Assembly (NCBI GenBank): GCA_001038565.1
Contig: LFJO01000006.1
Span: forward strand, 527,713 to 591,712
From: Alkalihalobacillus pseudalcaliphilus
GTDB lineage: Bacteria; Bacillota; Bacilli; Bacillales; Bacillaceae_D
Reading direction: 5' to 3'
DNA: 64,000 nucleotides
Below are positions 40,607-49,930 of this stretch, piece after piece. Position 1 is the stretch's first letter. The number at the start of each line of letters is the position of its first letter. Position numbers and translations under genes: made by a program. Under the pieces are notes generated by a model that was not told where the DNA came from, did not search any database, and worked only from the letters and a program-made list of their open reading frames with translations.

Positions 40607-41700
40607 TGAATTCCACCCCAATTCAACAAGACAAGCTCAGAACAAAAGCCTGGACCAAGTGCCGCCATTAAGCCAACCTCTCCATGGTGTCTTTGTTTTT
40701 TCATACATTCCTCTAATACATACAGGACCGTTGGCGATGACATATTTCCGTTATAACGGAGTATTTCTCTTGCTTCTAGAGTTAGTTCTTGGGAAATGCC
40801 TAGAGCGGCTTCATACGCATCCAAAACCTTCTTTCCACCAGGATGAGCGACAAAGACATCAACTTGTTCAACCTCTAATCCCTTTTGGTGCAAAAACTCC
40901 TCCACATTTGGTTTAAACCAGTTCTGAACAACATGGGGAATATCTCGAGAAAAAACAACATGTAAACCTGAATCCTTCACATCCCACCCCATAATTTCCT
41001 CCGAATCTGGCATAAGTGTTGAATAGGAAGCAAGCATTCGTGGCCAGACCGGTATGTTTACTCGTTGCACAAGTGGCGAATGTTCACCGCAAACTAACGC
41101 ACAAGCAACTCCGTCTGCAAAAAGAGAGGTTCCAATCAAGTTACTTTTTGTCCGATCATTACGCTGAAAGGTTAAGCTACATAATTCCACACAGCATACG
41201 AGAACGTTTTGCTCTGGATACGCCAAACAATATTCCATCGCTCTACTCATCCCAATGGCTCCACCAGCACAGCCTAACCCCCATAACGGCATTCTTTTCG
41301 TATGTGCTGAAAAAGGTAATTGATTCATGATTCTTGCATCCAGACTTGGTGTTGACATGCCTGAGCTCGATACTAAAATGAGTGCATCAATCTCACTAAC
41401 CTCTACTTTTTCTTTTAAAAATTCATTACTTTCTAAGCAAGCTAGAATAGCCTTAACACTATAATCGACACCTAACTTAATGTATAAGTTATTTTTTTCT
41501 TCAAGACTATGGTCTTTTTCGAACCAATCCATCGGCATTGAGAAATAACGATTCTCAATTTGTCCATTTTGAAAAACAGGTAAAAGCCTCTGAATATCTG
41601 TGAAGCTTTCGCTAAAAAGCTCCTCAGCAAATTCCATCGTTAATTTTTGTGTCATCTTATGCGGTGGCTGATATGTGCCAACAGATAATATATGAACCAT
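40603..41700 (-). CDS. bpsA: Type III polyketide synthase, BpsA-like
   Basis: Chalcone/stilbene-synthase-type enzyme, 365 residues, that extends a fatty acyl-CoA with malonyl-CoA to alkylpyrones. The catalytic triad is visible: Cys144 in GLGCAGGAIG, His in FVAHPGGKKVL and Asn in RYNGNMSSPT. The ATG at 41700 has GGGGG 9 nt upstream. Translationally coupled to bpsB. In B. subtilis these products are membrane lipids of unclear role. Confidence 0.92.
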   Translation of the reverse strand: MVHILSVGTYQPPHKMTQKLTMEFAEELFSESFTDIQRLLPVFQNGQIENRYFSMPMDWFEKDHSLEEKNNLYIKLGVDYSVKAILACLESNEFLKEKVEVSEIDALILVSSSGMSTPSLDARIMNQLPFSAHTKRMPLWGLGCAGGAIGMSRAMEYCLAYPEQNVLVCCVELCSLTFQRNDRTKSNLIGTSLFADGVACALVCGEHSPLVQRVNIPVWPRMLASYSTLMPDSEEIMGWDVKDSGLHVVFSRDIPHVVQNWFKPNVEEFLHQKGLEVEQVDVFVAHPGGKKVLDAYEAALGISQELTLEAREILRYNGNMSSPTVLYVLEECMKKQRHHGEVGLMAALGPGFCSELVLLNWGGIH

Positions 41701-41794
41701 AACTAGCATCCCCCAAACTTCATTCAAGATAGTTTAGGTTTTCCATTTTTATGTAATTTATTCTTAATTTCTTCATCTATCTCTCATCTTATTA

Positions 41795-42427
41795 TTAATA
41801 AAGTCTCTTTGTATAACTTTCTTTTAATCGGTCCCCTACATTCCTTTCGCTTAATCCCTCCATATTGGCATGGTCCTTCACGATTTTTGCTGCTGGTGCT
41901 ACGTCAATGTCTTTAGACCAACTTTCTGGTTGCCATAAGTGAGAACGAATGATTGACTTTGCACAATGAATATAACACTCCTCAACGTCAACGACGATAC
42001 CAACTGTCGGTACCTTTTCATTGACACTTGTATTCTTTAGGAGATCGTCATCGGCAATGATTGTTGCAACGCCATTGACTCGTAATGTTTCACCTAATCC
42101 AGGAATCAGAAATAAAAGACCAACATGTGGGTTAGCCATTATATTTAACATAGAATCCATTCTTTTGTTGCCTGGTCTGTCTGGAATTAAAAGTTGCTTC
42201 TCATTTAAAATGTGGACAAAACCTGGTCCATCTCCTCTTGGCGAAGCATCACACTTCCCCTCTGAATTTGCCGTAGATAATACGAGAAAAGGGGATTCTT
42301 GAATAAAATCAGTTACATGCTTATCTACGTAGGAAATTACTTTTCTTTTTACCATTTCACTAGGTTCACCGTTTAATTTGCGTAATTGCGCTTCCGTTGA
42401 AATAACACTCTTCCATTCCTCTTTCAT
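41795..42427 (-). CDS. Pyridoxamine 5'-phosphate oxidase family FMN-binding protein
   Basis: Split-barrel flavin-binding protein of 210 residues. The block FLVLSTANSEGKCDASPRGDGPGFV followed by LLIPDRPGNKRMDSMLNI and GLLFLIPGLGETLRVNG is typical of the MSMEG_1061 subfamily of the PNPOx superfamily. Substrate is unknown. The ATG at 42427 follows AGGAGAGAGG. Confidence 0.85.
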   Translation of the reverse strand: MKEEWKSVISTEAQLRKLNGEPSEMVKRKVISYVDKHVTDFIQESPFLVLSTANSEGKCDASPRGDGPGFVHILNEKQLLIPDRPGNKRMDSMLNIMANPHVGLLFLIPGLGETLRVNGVATIIADDDLLKNTSVNEKVPTVGIVVDVEECYIHCAKSIIRSHLWQPESWSKDIDVAPAAKIVKDHANMEGLSERNVGDRLKESYTKRLY

Positions 42428-42623
42428 TTTTCCTCTCTCCTTCACTTAGTTCTTTCAATTCTTACTATTTTAATAGTATGGATAATCACTCATTTATACA
42501 ACCGATACGTATGTCTTTCTAAGCATGTCGTTTATATGAAAATCGAATGCAATGAACATTTTTTCGCATATTCCTTCTTTTCCCCCTATATATGTAAGCA
42601 TTCTTTCCTTTAAGGGGTGAGGT

Positions 42624-44093
42624 ATGATGAAAAAATTTATTTTGAAAGCGTTCACCTTATTTGTTTTACTTCTTTTCCTTTTGCCTAGTATACGTGTAGA
42701 TGCTGGCTTTTTAGGCATTGGCAAACCCGGTCCAGGTGCTCCTCCCGGCTCTTGGACAGCCGGTGAACATCCTTCTAGTGGGGTGAAGTCACCGATCGTA
42801 TTTATTCATGGTTTAAATGGCTCCTCTGATACTTGGCTAGAAGACAATGATATGCCTGAAATAGCTTTTCAAAATGGACATCCAACCGCTTATGTAAATT
42901 TACACCCTAGCGAATCGATTTGGACAAATGGTGAACTACTTGCAGGCATACTACCTGAAATCTATGATTATTTTGGTGAGAAAGTAACGATTGTCGCTCA
43001 TAGTAAAGGTGGGGTAGACAGTCAAACTGCTATCGTCTATTTTGGGGCGGACCAGTATGTAAAAAATGTCATCACTCTTGGTTCTCCTCATCACGGTAGC
43101 GAACTAGCTAATTTGGCGAATAGCTCATGGGCTTGGTGGCTTGCTGAGATTGTCGGAATGCGTTCGGCAGGAACAGACTCCTTAATGACAGGGACGATGG
43201 CACATTTCCGGAGTGAAACCGATCCGTTGTTTAGCCATAGTTCCGTTCCATTTTCGACGATTTCAGGGACATCTTGGGGCTCTTTCGGTTCGGTTCTCTT
43301 TTTTGGGGGGCTTTATCTATCAAGCTTCGGAACCAATGACGGTGCGGTCACTCTAAATAGCTCACGTTTACCAGGAGCCAACGAAATTGCTTCATTACGA
43401 TTAGACCATTTTGAAATCAATCAAGGGCACCACGTTTTTCCTCATTTGCAAAATCGTTTAACAACTAATAGCAAACCCTCCTCCTCACACTCCTATGAAG
43501 GAAATCATATCAATACAGGGCATATTGTACGTGGTGGCGAGTTGATTCAACAAGGGCGTCAGGATTTCGTTATTGAAAAGGATGTACAGTCCGTTGAAGT
43601 CCACCTGTTAGCAAATAACAAACTCCGTCATGCTCAGTTACAATCTCCAGAAGGTGTCACTTACGATGTTAAACAGATTCAAGCAGAGCCAAGTGACAGT
43701 GTTTTTGCTGGAACCTATTTGCATACTTTTTCTGTACCAACCCCAGCAGCTGGTACATGGAAATTAGAGATGCAGCATGATGAGCCCACCGCTTACTTAG
43801 CTGTTGCGACCATTGATGGAGGGATAAGTGATAACCTTCAATTGAATACATCACCTTCATTAACTGAACTTCAAGGTAGTGCAATTAATGAAAAGAAAAC
43901 AACATATACGGTTCATGTGAATGATCAAAAAGTGTCTGATACCTCTCTATCACTTAAGTCAATTCCATTGAAGCAAAGTGAAACATATACCATGACAATT
44001 GATGTTCAAGGAGAGACCAAAGATGGTCAGCCATTCGAAAGAACCATCATTACAAATCGGTATGTCGATCAGAAGGGTAAAATTTTCGAGTAG
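42624..44093 (+). CDS. Secreted lipase/esterase (alpha/beta hydrolase)
   Basis: 489 residues with a Sec signal peptide (MMKKFILKAFTLFVLLLFLL, cleavage near VDA-GF). Catalytic domain about 50-290: oxyanion loop FIHGLNGS, nucleophile Ser127 in VAHSKGG, acid probably in FGTNDGAV, His in the DHFEINQGHH region. The C-terminal ~180 residues look like beta-sandwich modules (one resembling a bacterial prepeptidase-type domain). The AHSxGG motif is like that of bacillary lipases. A GGGGTGAGG ribosome binding site and a good terminator make it a single-gene unit. Confidence 0.85.
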   Translation: MMKKFILKAFTLFVLLLFLLPSIRVDAGFLGIGKPGPGAPPGSWTAGEHPSSGVKSPIVFIHGLNGSSDTWLEDNDMPEIAFQNGHPTAYVNLHPSESIWTNGELLAGILPEIYDYFGEKVTIVAHSKGGVDSQTAIVYFGADQYVKNVITLGSPHHGSELANLANSSWAWWLAEIVGMRSAGTDSLMTGTMAHFRSETDPLFSHSSVPFSTISGTSWGSFGSVLFFGGLYLSSFGTNDGAVTLNSSRLPGANEIASLRLDHFEINQGHHVFPHLQNRLTTNSKPSSSHSYEGNHINTGHIVRGGELIQQGRQDFVIEKDVQSVEVHLLANNKLRHAQLQSPEGVTYDVKQIQAEPSDSVFAGTYLHTFSVPTPAAGTWKLEMQHDEPTAYLAVATIDGGISDNLQLNTSPSLTELQGSAINEKKTTYTVHVNDQKVSDTSLSLKSIPLKQSETYTMTIDVQGETKDGQPFERTIITNRYVDQKGKIFE

Positions 44094-44110
44094 TTTAAAT
44101 GTAAATAAGA

Positions 44111-44150
44111 AGTCCGAAAGTAGTTATCATGCTACATTTCGGGCTTTTTA
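44111..44150 (+). terminator. Terminator of the lipase gene
   Basis: AGTCCGAAAGTAG pairs with CTACATTTCGGGCT, followed by TTTTT on the plus strand. It ends inside the 3' end of the convergent kinase gene. Confidence 0.85.
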
Positions 44151-44651
44151 AATTGATTGGATAAACTCTCTTGCCTTTTGTGGGGATTTGATGATGACAA
44201 TATGTTTATTTGAAGCAAGGTTGTCCAGCTTTGTTATTAAATCTGGTCGCTTGTCTTTTGGAAATCGCCATATCCATTTTAAAAAGGTTGGATCGAATCG
44301 CTCATGACAGCCTTCCCTCATATCTGGTCGTGTTTTATTTTTATATTGGAATGTTCGTTTAATTGCACGGTACAGGCAGAGTGTTCTTGGGTAGTCTAAG
44401 AAAAGGATGGTATCTGCTGCTTGAAAGCGAATATCCATGGTTCCTCCATAGTTTCCATCGATAATCCATGCTTCGTTTTTGACAAGTTCGTTCTGTATTT
44501 GAATTTGTTCCTCTCTAGTGACGAGCTCCCAATTGGGCTTCCACATAAGTTTATCTAGATGGAATACTTTTAGTTGTAATTTCTTACCTAACTCTCTAGC
44601 TAAGGTAGATTTCCCTGCTCCGCCAGACCCTATCAAGATGATTTTTTTCAT
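44148..44651 (-). CDS. FlaR-like P-loop kinase (DNA topology modulation protein family)
   Basis: Small P-loop NTPase of 167 residues with Walker A IGSGGAGKSTLAREL, HLDKLMWKPNW (acceptor region), IDGNYGGTMDIR and lid-like LYRAIKRT. The family is annotated as topology modulation (FlaR) but resembles adenylate and shikimate kinases. The true substrate is unknown. It is a single gene facing a family C element upstream. Confidence 0.82.
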   Translation of the reverse strand: MKKIILIGSGGAGKSTLARELGKKLQLKVFHLDKLMWKPNWELVTREEQIQIQNELVKNEAWIIDGNYGGTMDIRFQAADTILFLDYPRTLCLYRAIKRTFQYKNKTRPDMREGCHERFDPTFLKWIWRFPKDKRPDLITKLDNLASNKHIVIIKSPQKAREFIQSI

Positions 44652-44656
44652 TAGGT

Positions 44657-44955
44657 TACTCCTTTGTATGAAAGTTAGTGCTGATGCTCATATGCGGCAC
44701 TCTACTTACCACTACCGAAAATCTCGCGTGGCACTGAACTAACTAGCTTCGTTAATGGATTTCAGCCTACCACTAGGTTCCGCAGGAGTCTCCGCATAAC
44801 TCGCCCGCTTGGATTATTAAAAATTCTCAAGAAAAAAACATTCTTACAACATTCATTTAAAATGAAAAAGAACAAAATTAAATTGAATGAAGTACCAAGT
44901 TAAAGACAAAAGCTACTTTCACCGTTTATGTTGTTACTTCTCGGCTTTTCCTACA
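44657..44955. repeat. Dispersed element C, copy C3
   Basis: TTTGTATGAAAGTTAGTGCTGATGC starts the copy (split: TTTGTATGAAAGTT, AGTGCTGATGC). GCGGCACTCTACTTACCACTACCGAAAAT follows the C1 layout. GTGG-CACTGAA...TTCAG-CCTACCAC keeps the long stem, with TTCCGCAGGAGTCTCCGCA after it. AAAATGAAAAAGAACAAA and GTTGTTACTTCTCGGCTTTTCCTAC match C1 closely in its right half. Non-coding, between the FlaR-like gene and a divergent lipoprotein gene. Confidence 0.75.
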
Positions 44956-45098
44956 TACGTTTGAACTCCTATTATTTTCATGAAAATTACGTTTGTTTAG
45001 TATACTGCGTTTCAACTCCTAATTAAAGGGAATAAAACATCAAATAACACCCACAACAGAAGTCCTGTCAATTTATTATGAAAAAAGGAGAATTCATC

Positions 45099-45638
45099 GT
45101 GTTTCGTACTCTGTATTATTTCATCCCCCTTTCGCTCCTTATTTTAATCGGTTGTTCAAATGAACAGAATCAGGTACTGAAATTAGCTGAGAAATATCAA
45201 ATGAATGTGGAATTCCTTGATGACTGGCAAGAAGAGAAGAGCCGTATTTATTCTTTAGATGAACTAGAAATCATTCTCGCCCAAGTCTCTGAATCTATTT
45301 ATTCTGTGCAATCAAATTTTGCTGATATATCGGCTGTATTAAATGATGAGCAACAAATAAATGCAACCTTGCACTCTTACATTCAAGGAACCCCTTCTAT
45401 CGAAAGAAATGTCACCCTGTCCTATGAAAATGAGGAAATGAATCAAGTTGAATCATATTCCATTGGTGGAGGTGAATTAGTTTGGGTACAAACGTCTTAC
45501 CATCAGCGACCTAATTATGTAATTATTGCTGGTTATTGGGTTGGCAACTTCCAAACAGATAAAGGAATGGTCGCCTTTCGTGAAAATGACACTTGGTTCA
45601 TTGAGAAACCCCAAACAATGATGTCGATGAATGACTAA
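45099..45638 (+). CDS. Lipoprotein of unknown function
   Basis: 179 residues starting MFRTLYYFIPLSLLILIGC, a lipoprotein signal with lipobox LIGC, then NEQNQ. The rest is mixed, with no recognised domain. The GTG at 45099 is the likely start because AAAGGAG lies 10 nt upstream. An ATG at 45078 has no ribosome binding site. It sits alone between a repeat and a convergent hydrolase gene. Confidence 0.72.
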   Translation: MFRTLYYFIPLSLLILIGCSNEQNQVLKLAEKYQMNVEFLDDWQEEKSRIYSLDELEIILAQVSESIYSVQSNFADISAVLNDEQQINATLHSYIQGTPSIERNVTLSYENEEMNQVESYSIGGGELVWVQTSYHQRPNYVIIAGYWVGNFQTDKGMVAFRENDTWFIEKPQTMMSMND

Positions 45639-45666
45639 CATGGTGCAGCGTAGCTCTGTTCTATGT

Positions 45667-46941
45667 TCAATCATGAGCATGTTTTCTAATAAAATTTAAC
45701 AGAACTGGCCACGAATCTTTAGCTGCACATGCATTTGCTTTTTTGGTTCCCCCACTATCCATAACCATACCTCCACCAACATGTTCATATATATTAGCTG
45801 GTAAATGAGGTAAGGCATAAGGAAATGCTATGAAATGACCGCCATGTTCATATTGTAAATGCTCAACCCGGGGTAGCTTCCTCTTTATGATATCTGCAAA
45901 CATAGAAGCTGGCCAAATTTGATCTTTGTCTCCCGATACGAGTAAGACAGGAGCTTTAATATTTTCTACTTTAATTCGCATCTCCTCTAACTCATCGATT
46001 TTCTTGAGACTATCATCCCAAATCCCCAAGAACGAAGCTGGCTTCCTTAAGAACCAGTTTTTCATAAGACCAAACATTTGAGTAGGGCGATGTTGGAATT
46101 TCAAATATGGCTTTGCTTGATTTTTAAAAGTCCATGAGGGGATAGGTGCAAAAATGGAATTTCTCAAACCAGATGTGATGTACGCTCCGGGAGCACCCGC
46201 AATCACAGCTGAAAACTGATTAAATTCAGAAGCAAGTAACAACGCTAACTCAGCCCCTCTCGAATAGCCGATCAGTGCCACTTTATCTTGATTGTTAGTT
46301 TGAGTTTGTAATAATTGAATGGCTTGCTCAAAATACTCTAAAGGTATGCTTTCAAGATTTTTCGGTACACCCTCTTGGTTAAAATACGCAAGATCGAACA
46401 CACAATAGCCCTGTGATGCTAATAATGAAGCCGCTGATGCAAGCGAACCCCCGTCAGATCCCGCTAATAAAATCACATTCGGGAAATTGCCCTTTTTCTT
46501 CGGTTGAAATATTGTGCCAACGATACCTTTTTCATTCACTTTCGTTACCCTAACATCTTCCTGATAAAAGGAACGAACGATTTCAACTTCATCGACGAGC
46601 TTGTTTTCTATAAGTAATTGTACAGATATTTTTACATCATTGGTATTTGATTTCATATAATAGTCATCATGCTTTTTCTTTTGATGAACCGCAGACCAAA
46701 AGAGGCCATTTTGATCAACACCGGTATACGTCCCTTCAATCGGTGCATTCCTTCCTAAATCTAATTTGCCTTGTTCATCGGCTAAAAATGTTGCTTCTGA
46801 TATAAATGGCTCATGCCGGTCATCGAATAAAAAAGCTTTTATTGTTACCTTTTCTCGCGACTGACAACCACTTATCTTAATGTCTACGTCCTCATCAATA
46901 TTCGATTTGAATGGTGTTGCTGTGATATTTGGTTTTAACAC
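45667..46941 (-). CDS. Acyl-CoA thioesterase / BAAT family alpha/beta hydrolase
   Basis: 424 residues with an N-terminal Ig-like bile-acid-CoA N-acyltransferase/thioesterase domain (about 10-130, containing GTYTGVDQNGLFWS) and a C-terminal hydrolase domain. Nucleophile Ser227 in IGYSRGAEL (Cys in the amino-acid-conjugating enzymes, Ser in thioesterases), Asp in VSGDKDQIWP, His in YEHGGHFIAFPY. A thioesterase role is therefore more likely than conjugation. AGGAGGGA precedes the start. Confidence 0.85.
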   Translation of the reverse strand: MLKPNITATPFKSNIDEDVDIKISGCQSREKVTIKAFLFDDRHEPFISEATFLADEQGKLDLGRNAPIEGTYTGVDQNGLFWSAVHQKKKHDDYYMKSNTNDVKISVQLLIENKLVDEVEIVRSFYQEDVRVTKVNEKGIVGTIFQPKKKGNFPNVILLAGSDGGSLASAASLLASQGYCVFDLAYFNQEGVPKNLESIPLEYFEQAIQLLQTQTNNQDKVALIGYSRGAELALLLASEFNQFSAVIAGAPGAYITSGLRNSIFAPIPSWTFKNQAKPYLKFQHRPTQMFGLMKNWFLRKPASFLGIWDDSLKKIDELEEMRIKVENIKAPVLLVSGDKDQIWPASMFADIIKRKLPRVEHLQYEHGGHFIAFPYALPHLPANIYEHVGGGMVMDSGGTKKANACAAKDSWPVLLNFIRKHAHD

Positions 46942-47013
46942 CTAATCCCTCCTTTTTTATTTATCTTTTACCTCTACGTATACGACTAACCAAGCGTTTC
47001 AAACAAAACACAT

Positions 47014-47064
47014 AAAAAAACTGATCCCCATTGTTTATTAGTATCCAACAAGAGGGGGGCAGTT
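47014..47064 (-). terminator. Terminator of the argS-MOSC unit
   Basis: AACTGCCCCCC...TTGTTG pairs with CAATGGGGATCAGTT with small bulges, followed by TTTTTTT on the minus strand. Confidence 0.75.
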
Positions 47065-47096
47065 CAATCATTAAGCGTATTTCTCACAGAAAGATC

Positions 47097-47750
47097 CTAA
47101 GATTGTCGAGCTTTATCGAGTCTTTTTTGAAAATGTTCTCTCCATTCTTGCGAGAGCTGACGAACCTTTACTAATTTAGCCCAATCAGATTCTGTCGCCT
47201 CTTTCCAGTAACGAGCCTTATTCACTTCTAAGATAGTAGGGTTGCCGTCCATACGTTCAACGAGTTCAAGCTTGTCACCAACGGTCATATTCCCAGCTTC
47301 AAGCACGCGTGCATAATAGCCACTCCAGCCTTTTTCATTGACCCATAAAGCCATTTTCGGCTCCTTGTGCTTGAGTCCAATTTTATAACATGGTGAACGT
47401 GGTTGACTAATTTCTATTCGAACATCTCCTACTTTATACACATCGCCAATACGGACGTCTTCCTCTGTAAGCGAAGATACGGTTAAATTTTCACCAAAAG
47501 CCGATTCTCCGATGTTACGACCAAGCTTCTCCTCCCAATATGGATAGTGCTCTTGCGCATACAGACATAAGGCCATGTCAATGCCGCCGTGGTGCACTTG
47601 GTCAGATTGTGTATCACCAATTACTCCTAATTCATTGACTTGAACGGTTGAAAAGAGCGGTTCCTTAAAGATACTCGTTCTTACTTGCTTGCCGTTCATC
47701 ATGATTTCTTTTGGTTTACCTAAATAGATTCCCTCAATTTTACCCGCCAC
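47097..47750 (-). CDS. MOSC domain-containing protein (YiiM-like)
   Basis: 217 residues. MOSC domain with HHGGIDMALCLYAQEHYPYWE, ENLTVSSLTEEDVRIGDVY and the conserved Cys in SQPRSPCYKIGLKH, which in this fold contacts sulfur or the molybdenum cofactor. YiiM-type proteins reduce N-hydroxylated compounds. It lies 26 bp after argS and is probably co-transcribed from the T-box promoter, an odd pairing. Confidence 0.88.
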   Translation of the reverse strand: MAGKIEGIYLGKPKEIMMNGKQVRTSIFKEPLFSTVQVNELGVIGDTQSDQVHHGGIDMALCLYAQEHYPYWEEKLGRNIGESAFGENLTVSSLTEEDVRIGDVYKVGDVRIEISQPRSPCYKIGLKHKEPKMALWVNEKGWSGYYARVLEAGNMTVGDKLELVERMDGNPTILEVNKARYWKEATESDWAKLVKVRQLSQEWREHFQKRLDKARQS

Positions 47751-47776
47751 GTAAATCCCTCATTTCCTTCAATTGA

Positions 47777-49468
47777 TTACATTTGTTCAGGAGCTTTGAT
47801 ACCTAATAAACGTAGGCCCTCATTTAAAACAATCGTAACAGCTTTGACTAGTGCAATACGTGATTTAAGCTCTTGATCGTCGACTAAAATTTTGACGTGA
47901 CTGTAATACTTATTAAATTCTTGGGCTAATTCTAACACATACTTAGCGATTTTAGAGGGCTCCCTCCATTCAAAGCTTCTTTGGACGATTATTGGAAATT
48001 GTTCAATTTGTTTCACTACCTTCCAACTATAGTCATCAGTTAAATCTTGTCCGACCGTTCCAAACTCCTCTAGGGAGGCTTTTCTTAGAATCGAACACGC
48101 CCTTGCATGAGTATATTGGACATAAGGACCTGTAGTTCCTTCAAACCGAAGCATATCTTCTAATGAGAATTCTACATTATTCTGCTTTTCGTTTTTAAGA
48201 TCATGGAAAATAATCGAGCCGACCCCCACTTCCCGGGCTACTTGCTGCTTATTCGCCAACTCTGGGTTTTTCTCATTAATATTCTTTTCTGCTAATTGAA
48301 TTGCCTCTTCAATGACTTGTTCGAGAAGAATGACCCGACCTTTTCTAGTCGACATTTTTCTGCCTTTTTGTAAAATAAAACCGAATGGAATATGTTCCAT
48401 TTGTTCGGACCATGTGTGACCCATTTTGTTCAAGACGAGCTTTAGCTGTTGAAAATGCAGGCTTTGTTCGTGCCCAACAACATACAACGAATGTGAAAAG
48501 TTATACGTAGATTTTCTATACAAAGCTGCAGCTAAATCTCTCGTTGCATATAGGGTTGCACCATCTGATTTACGAATGAGGCATGGAGGAAGTTCTGCCT
48601 CATGGAGCGAAACGACATCGGCTCCCTCAGATCTTTCTAATAATCCTTTTTTTTCAAGCTCCCTGATAACTGCGTCCATTTTATTATTATAAAAGGCTTC
48701 ACCGTGATACGAATCAAAGGGCACATCTAAGAGCTTATAAATCTTTTCAAACTCTTTCAGTGATTCATCCTTAAACCAAGTCCATAGCTGAGTAGCCTCT
48801 GTATCTTGGTCCTCAAGCTTTTTAAACCAAGCTCTTGCTTCTTCTTCTAACTCCTTGGCCTGTTCCGCTTCCTCGTGGAATTTCACATATAAGGCAAGCA
48901 GCTCTCTAATCGGACTTTGCTTAACTTTCTCTTCCTCTCCCCAATTTTTATAAGCAACCATCAATTTCCCAAATTGTGTACCCCAGTCACCTAAGTGATT
49001 AATTCTAACCGCTTTAAAACCATTTTTTTCTGACATATTTGCTAAGGCATTGCCAATGACGGTTGAGCGAAGATGCCCCATCGAAAAAGGTTTCGCAATA
49101 TTGGGTGAGGAATAGTCGATCGTAATCGTTTGATTAACCCCTTGCTGATTAGACCCATATTGGCAACCTTGTTCGAGCACAGATTGGATGACGGATTGAC
49201 TAACTTTCCCTTTTTGAAGAAATACATTTAAATAAGGTCCAGCCGCTTCAACACGCTCAAACCACTCCGACTCTATCACTTTTGACATTTCAGTCGCTAT
49301 TAATTGAGGCGACTTTTTCCATTCTTTCGCTAAGGTAAAACACGGAAATGCGAGATCTCCTTGCTCCTCAAATTTTGGTTTTTCAAGTAAGACCTCTATT
49401 TCTTCTTTCGACTTTAGTCCTTTTAATGCTTGCTCTAACTGTTCAATAAACACTAATTTTCCACTCAT
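47777..49468 (-). CDS. argS: Arginyl-tRNA synthetase
   Basis: Class I synthetase charging tRNA(Arg), 563 residues. Additional N-terminal domain (about 1-100), then the HIGH-like motif PFSMGHLRST after SSPNIAKP, the KMSTR variant of KMSKS in QKGRKMSTRKGRV, and the C-terminal anticodon-binding DALR domain with VQYTHARACSILRKA. Regulation by an arginine T-box (49497-49737) is seen. B. subtilis argS lacks one, so this may be a second, inducible type as known in some bacilli; whether another argS exists cannot be seen here. Confidence 0.95.
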   Translation of the reverse strand: MSGKLVFIEQLEQALKGLKSKEEIEVLLEKPKFEEQGDLAFPCFTLAKEWKKSPQLIATEMSKVIESEWFERVEAAGPYLNVFLQKGKVSQSVIQSVLEQGCQYGSNQQGVNQTITIDYSSPNIAKPFSMGHLRSTVIGNALANMSEKNGFKAVRINHLGDWGTQFGKLMVAYKNWGEEEKVKQSPIRELLALYVKFHEEAEQAKELEEEARAWFKKLEDQDTEATQLWTWFKDESLKEFEKIYKLLDVPFDSYHGEAFYNNKMDAVIRELEKKGLLERSEGADVVSLHEAELPPCLIRKSDGATLYATRDLAAALYRKSTYNFSHSLYVVGHEQSLHFQQLKLVLNKMGHTWSEQMEHIPFGFILQKGRKMSTRKGRVILLEQVIEEAIQLAEKNINEKNPELANKQQVAREVGVGSIIFHDLKNEKQNNVEFSLEDMLRFEGTTGPYVQYTHARACSILRKASLEEFGTVGQDLTDDYSWKVVKQIEQFPIIVQRSFEWREPSKIAKYVLELAQEFNKYYSHVKILVDDQELKSRIALVKAVTIVLNEGLRLLGIKAPEQM

Positions 49469-49496
49469 GTCATATCCTCCTAGCTATTTTGCTCAA

Positions 49497-49737
49497 TAAA
49501 AAAATCCCGCCTCTAAAAATAGAGACGAGATTTCCCCGCGGTACCACTCTGATTGCTTTCTTTTCTGAAAGCCTACTTCATGCTCATTATCGGTGAGCGA
49601 CCGGCATTCCCTACTTTTCGATTCAGGATGCGTCTCAGAAGTGCGCTTCATCATGGTTTCGTTATTAGGCTCACACCAACCCTAACTCGCTTTAACCCCA
49701 CCACCATTACTCTCTTCATCACGGACATTGATATTTC
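49497..49737 (-). promoter_or_regulatory. T-box riboswitch leader of argS (arginine, CGC specifier)
   Basis: Minus-strand leader with the conserved AGAGTGGTACCGCGG (49549-49535) that pairs with the uncharged tRNA acceptor end. The 5' GATGAAGAGAGTAA and stem I follow the promoter. In the specifier loop GAAGCGCACTTCTGAG the triplet CGC, followed by A, codes for arginine and fits the downstream argS. Confidence 0.95.
49498..49532 (-). terminator. T-box terminator of argS
   Basis: AATCTCGTCTCT pairs with AGAGGCGGGATT (G-U pairs allowed), followed by TTTTTTT on the minus strand. It competes with the antiterminator formed by the T-box sequence. Confidence 0.92.
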
Positions 49738-49742
49738 TAGTT

Positions 49743-49771
49743 ATTATACTCAACTTCTTCAACCGTGGCAA
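49743..49771 (-). promoter_or_regulatory. Promoter of argS
   Basis: TTGCCA (49771-49766) and TATAAT (49748-49743), spaced 17 bp, directly before the T-box leader. Confidence 0.9.
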
Positions 49772-49930
49772 CTGCAATCTGAAAGTTTGGAGTATAACAA
49801 TAACTACCCGCTAGGAGTCTATTCGATCAGTTTCTTAACCTAAACACGCGAGTAACTTCACATAACTCTCTAATCGAACAAATCAAATAACGGACAGGTA
49901 GCTGTATAACTCGTGGTTTGTATGAGTCGA

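Noticed and set aside
49553..49843. 96-codon plus-strand open frame over the argS leader
   Set aside because: It lies antisense to the T-box riboswitch and has no start signal.
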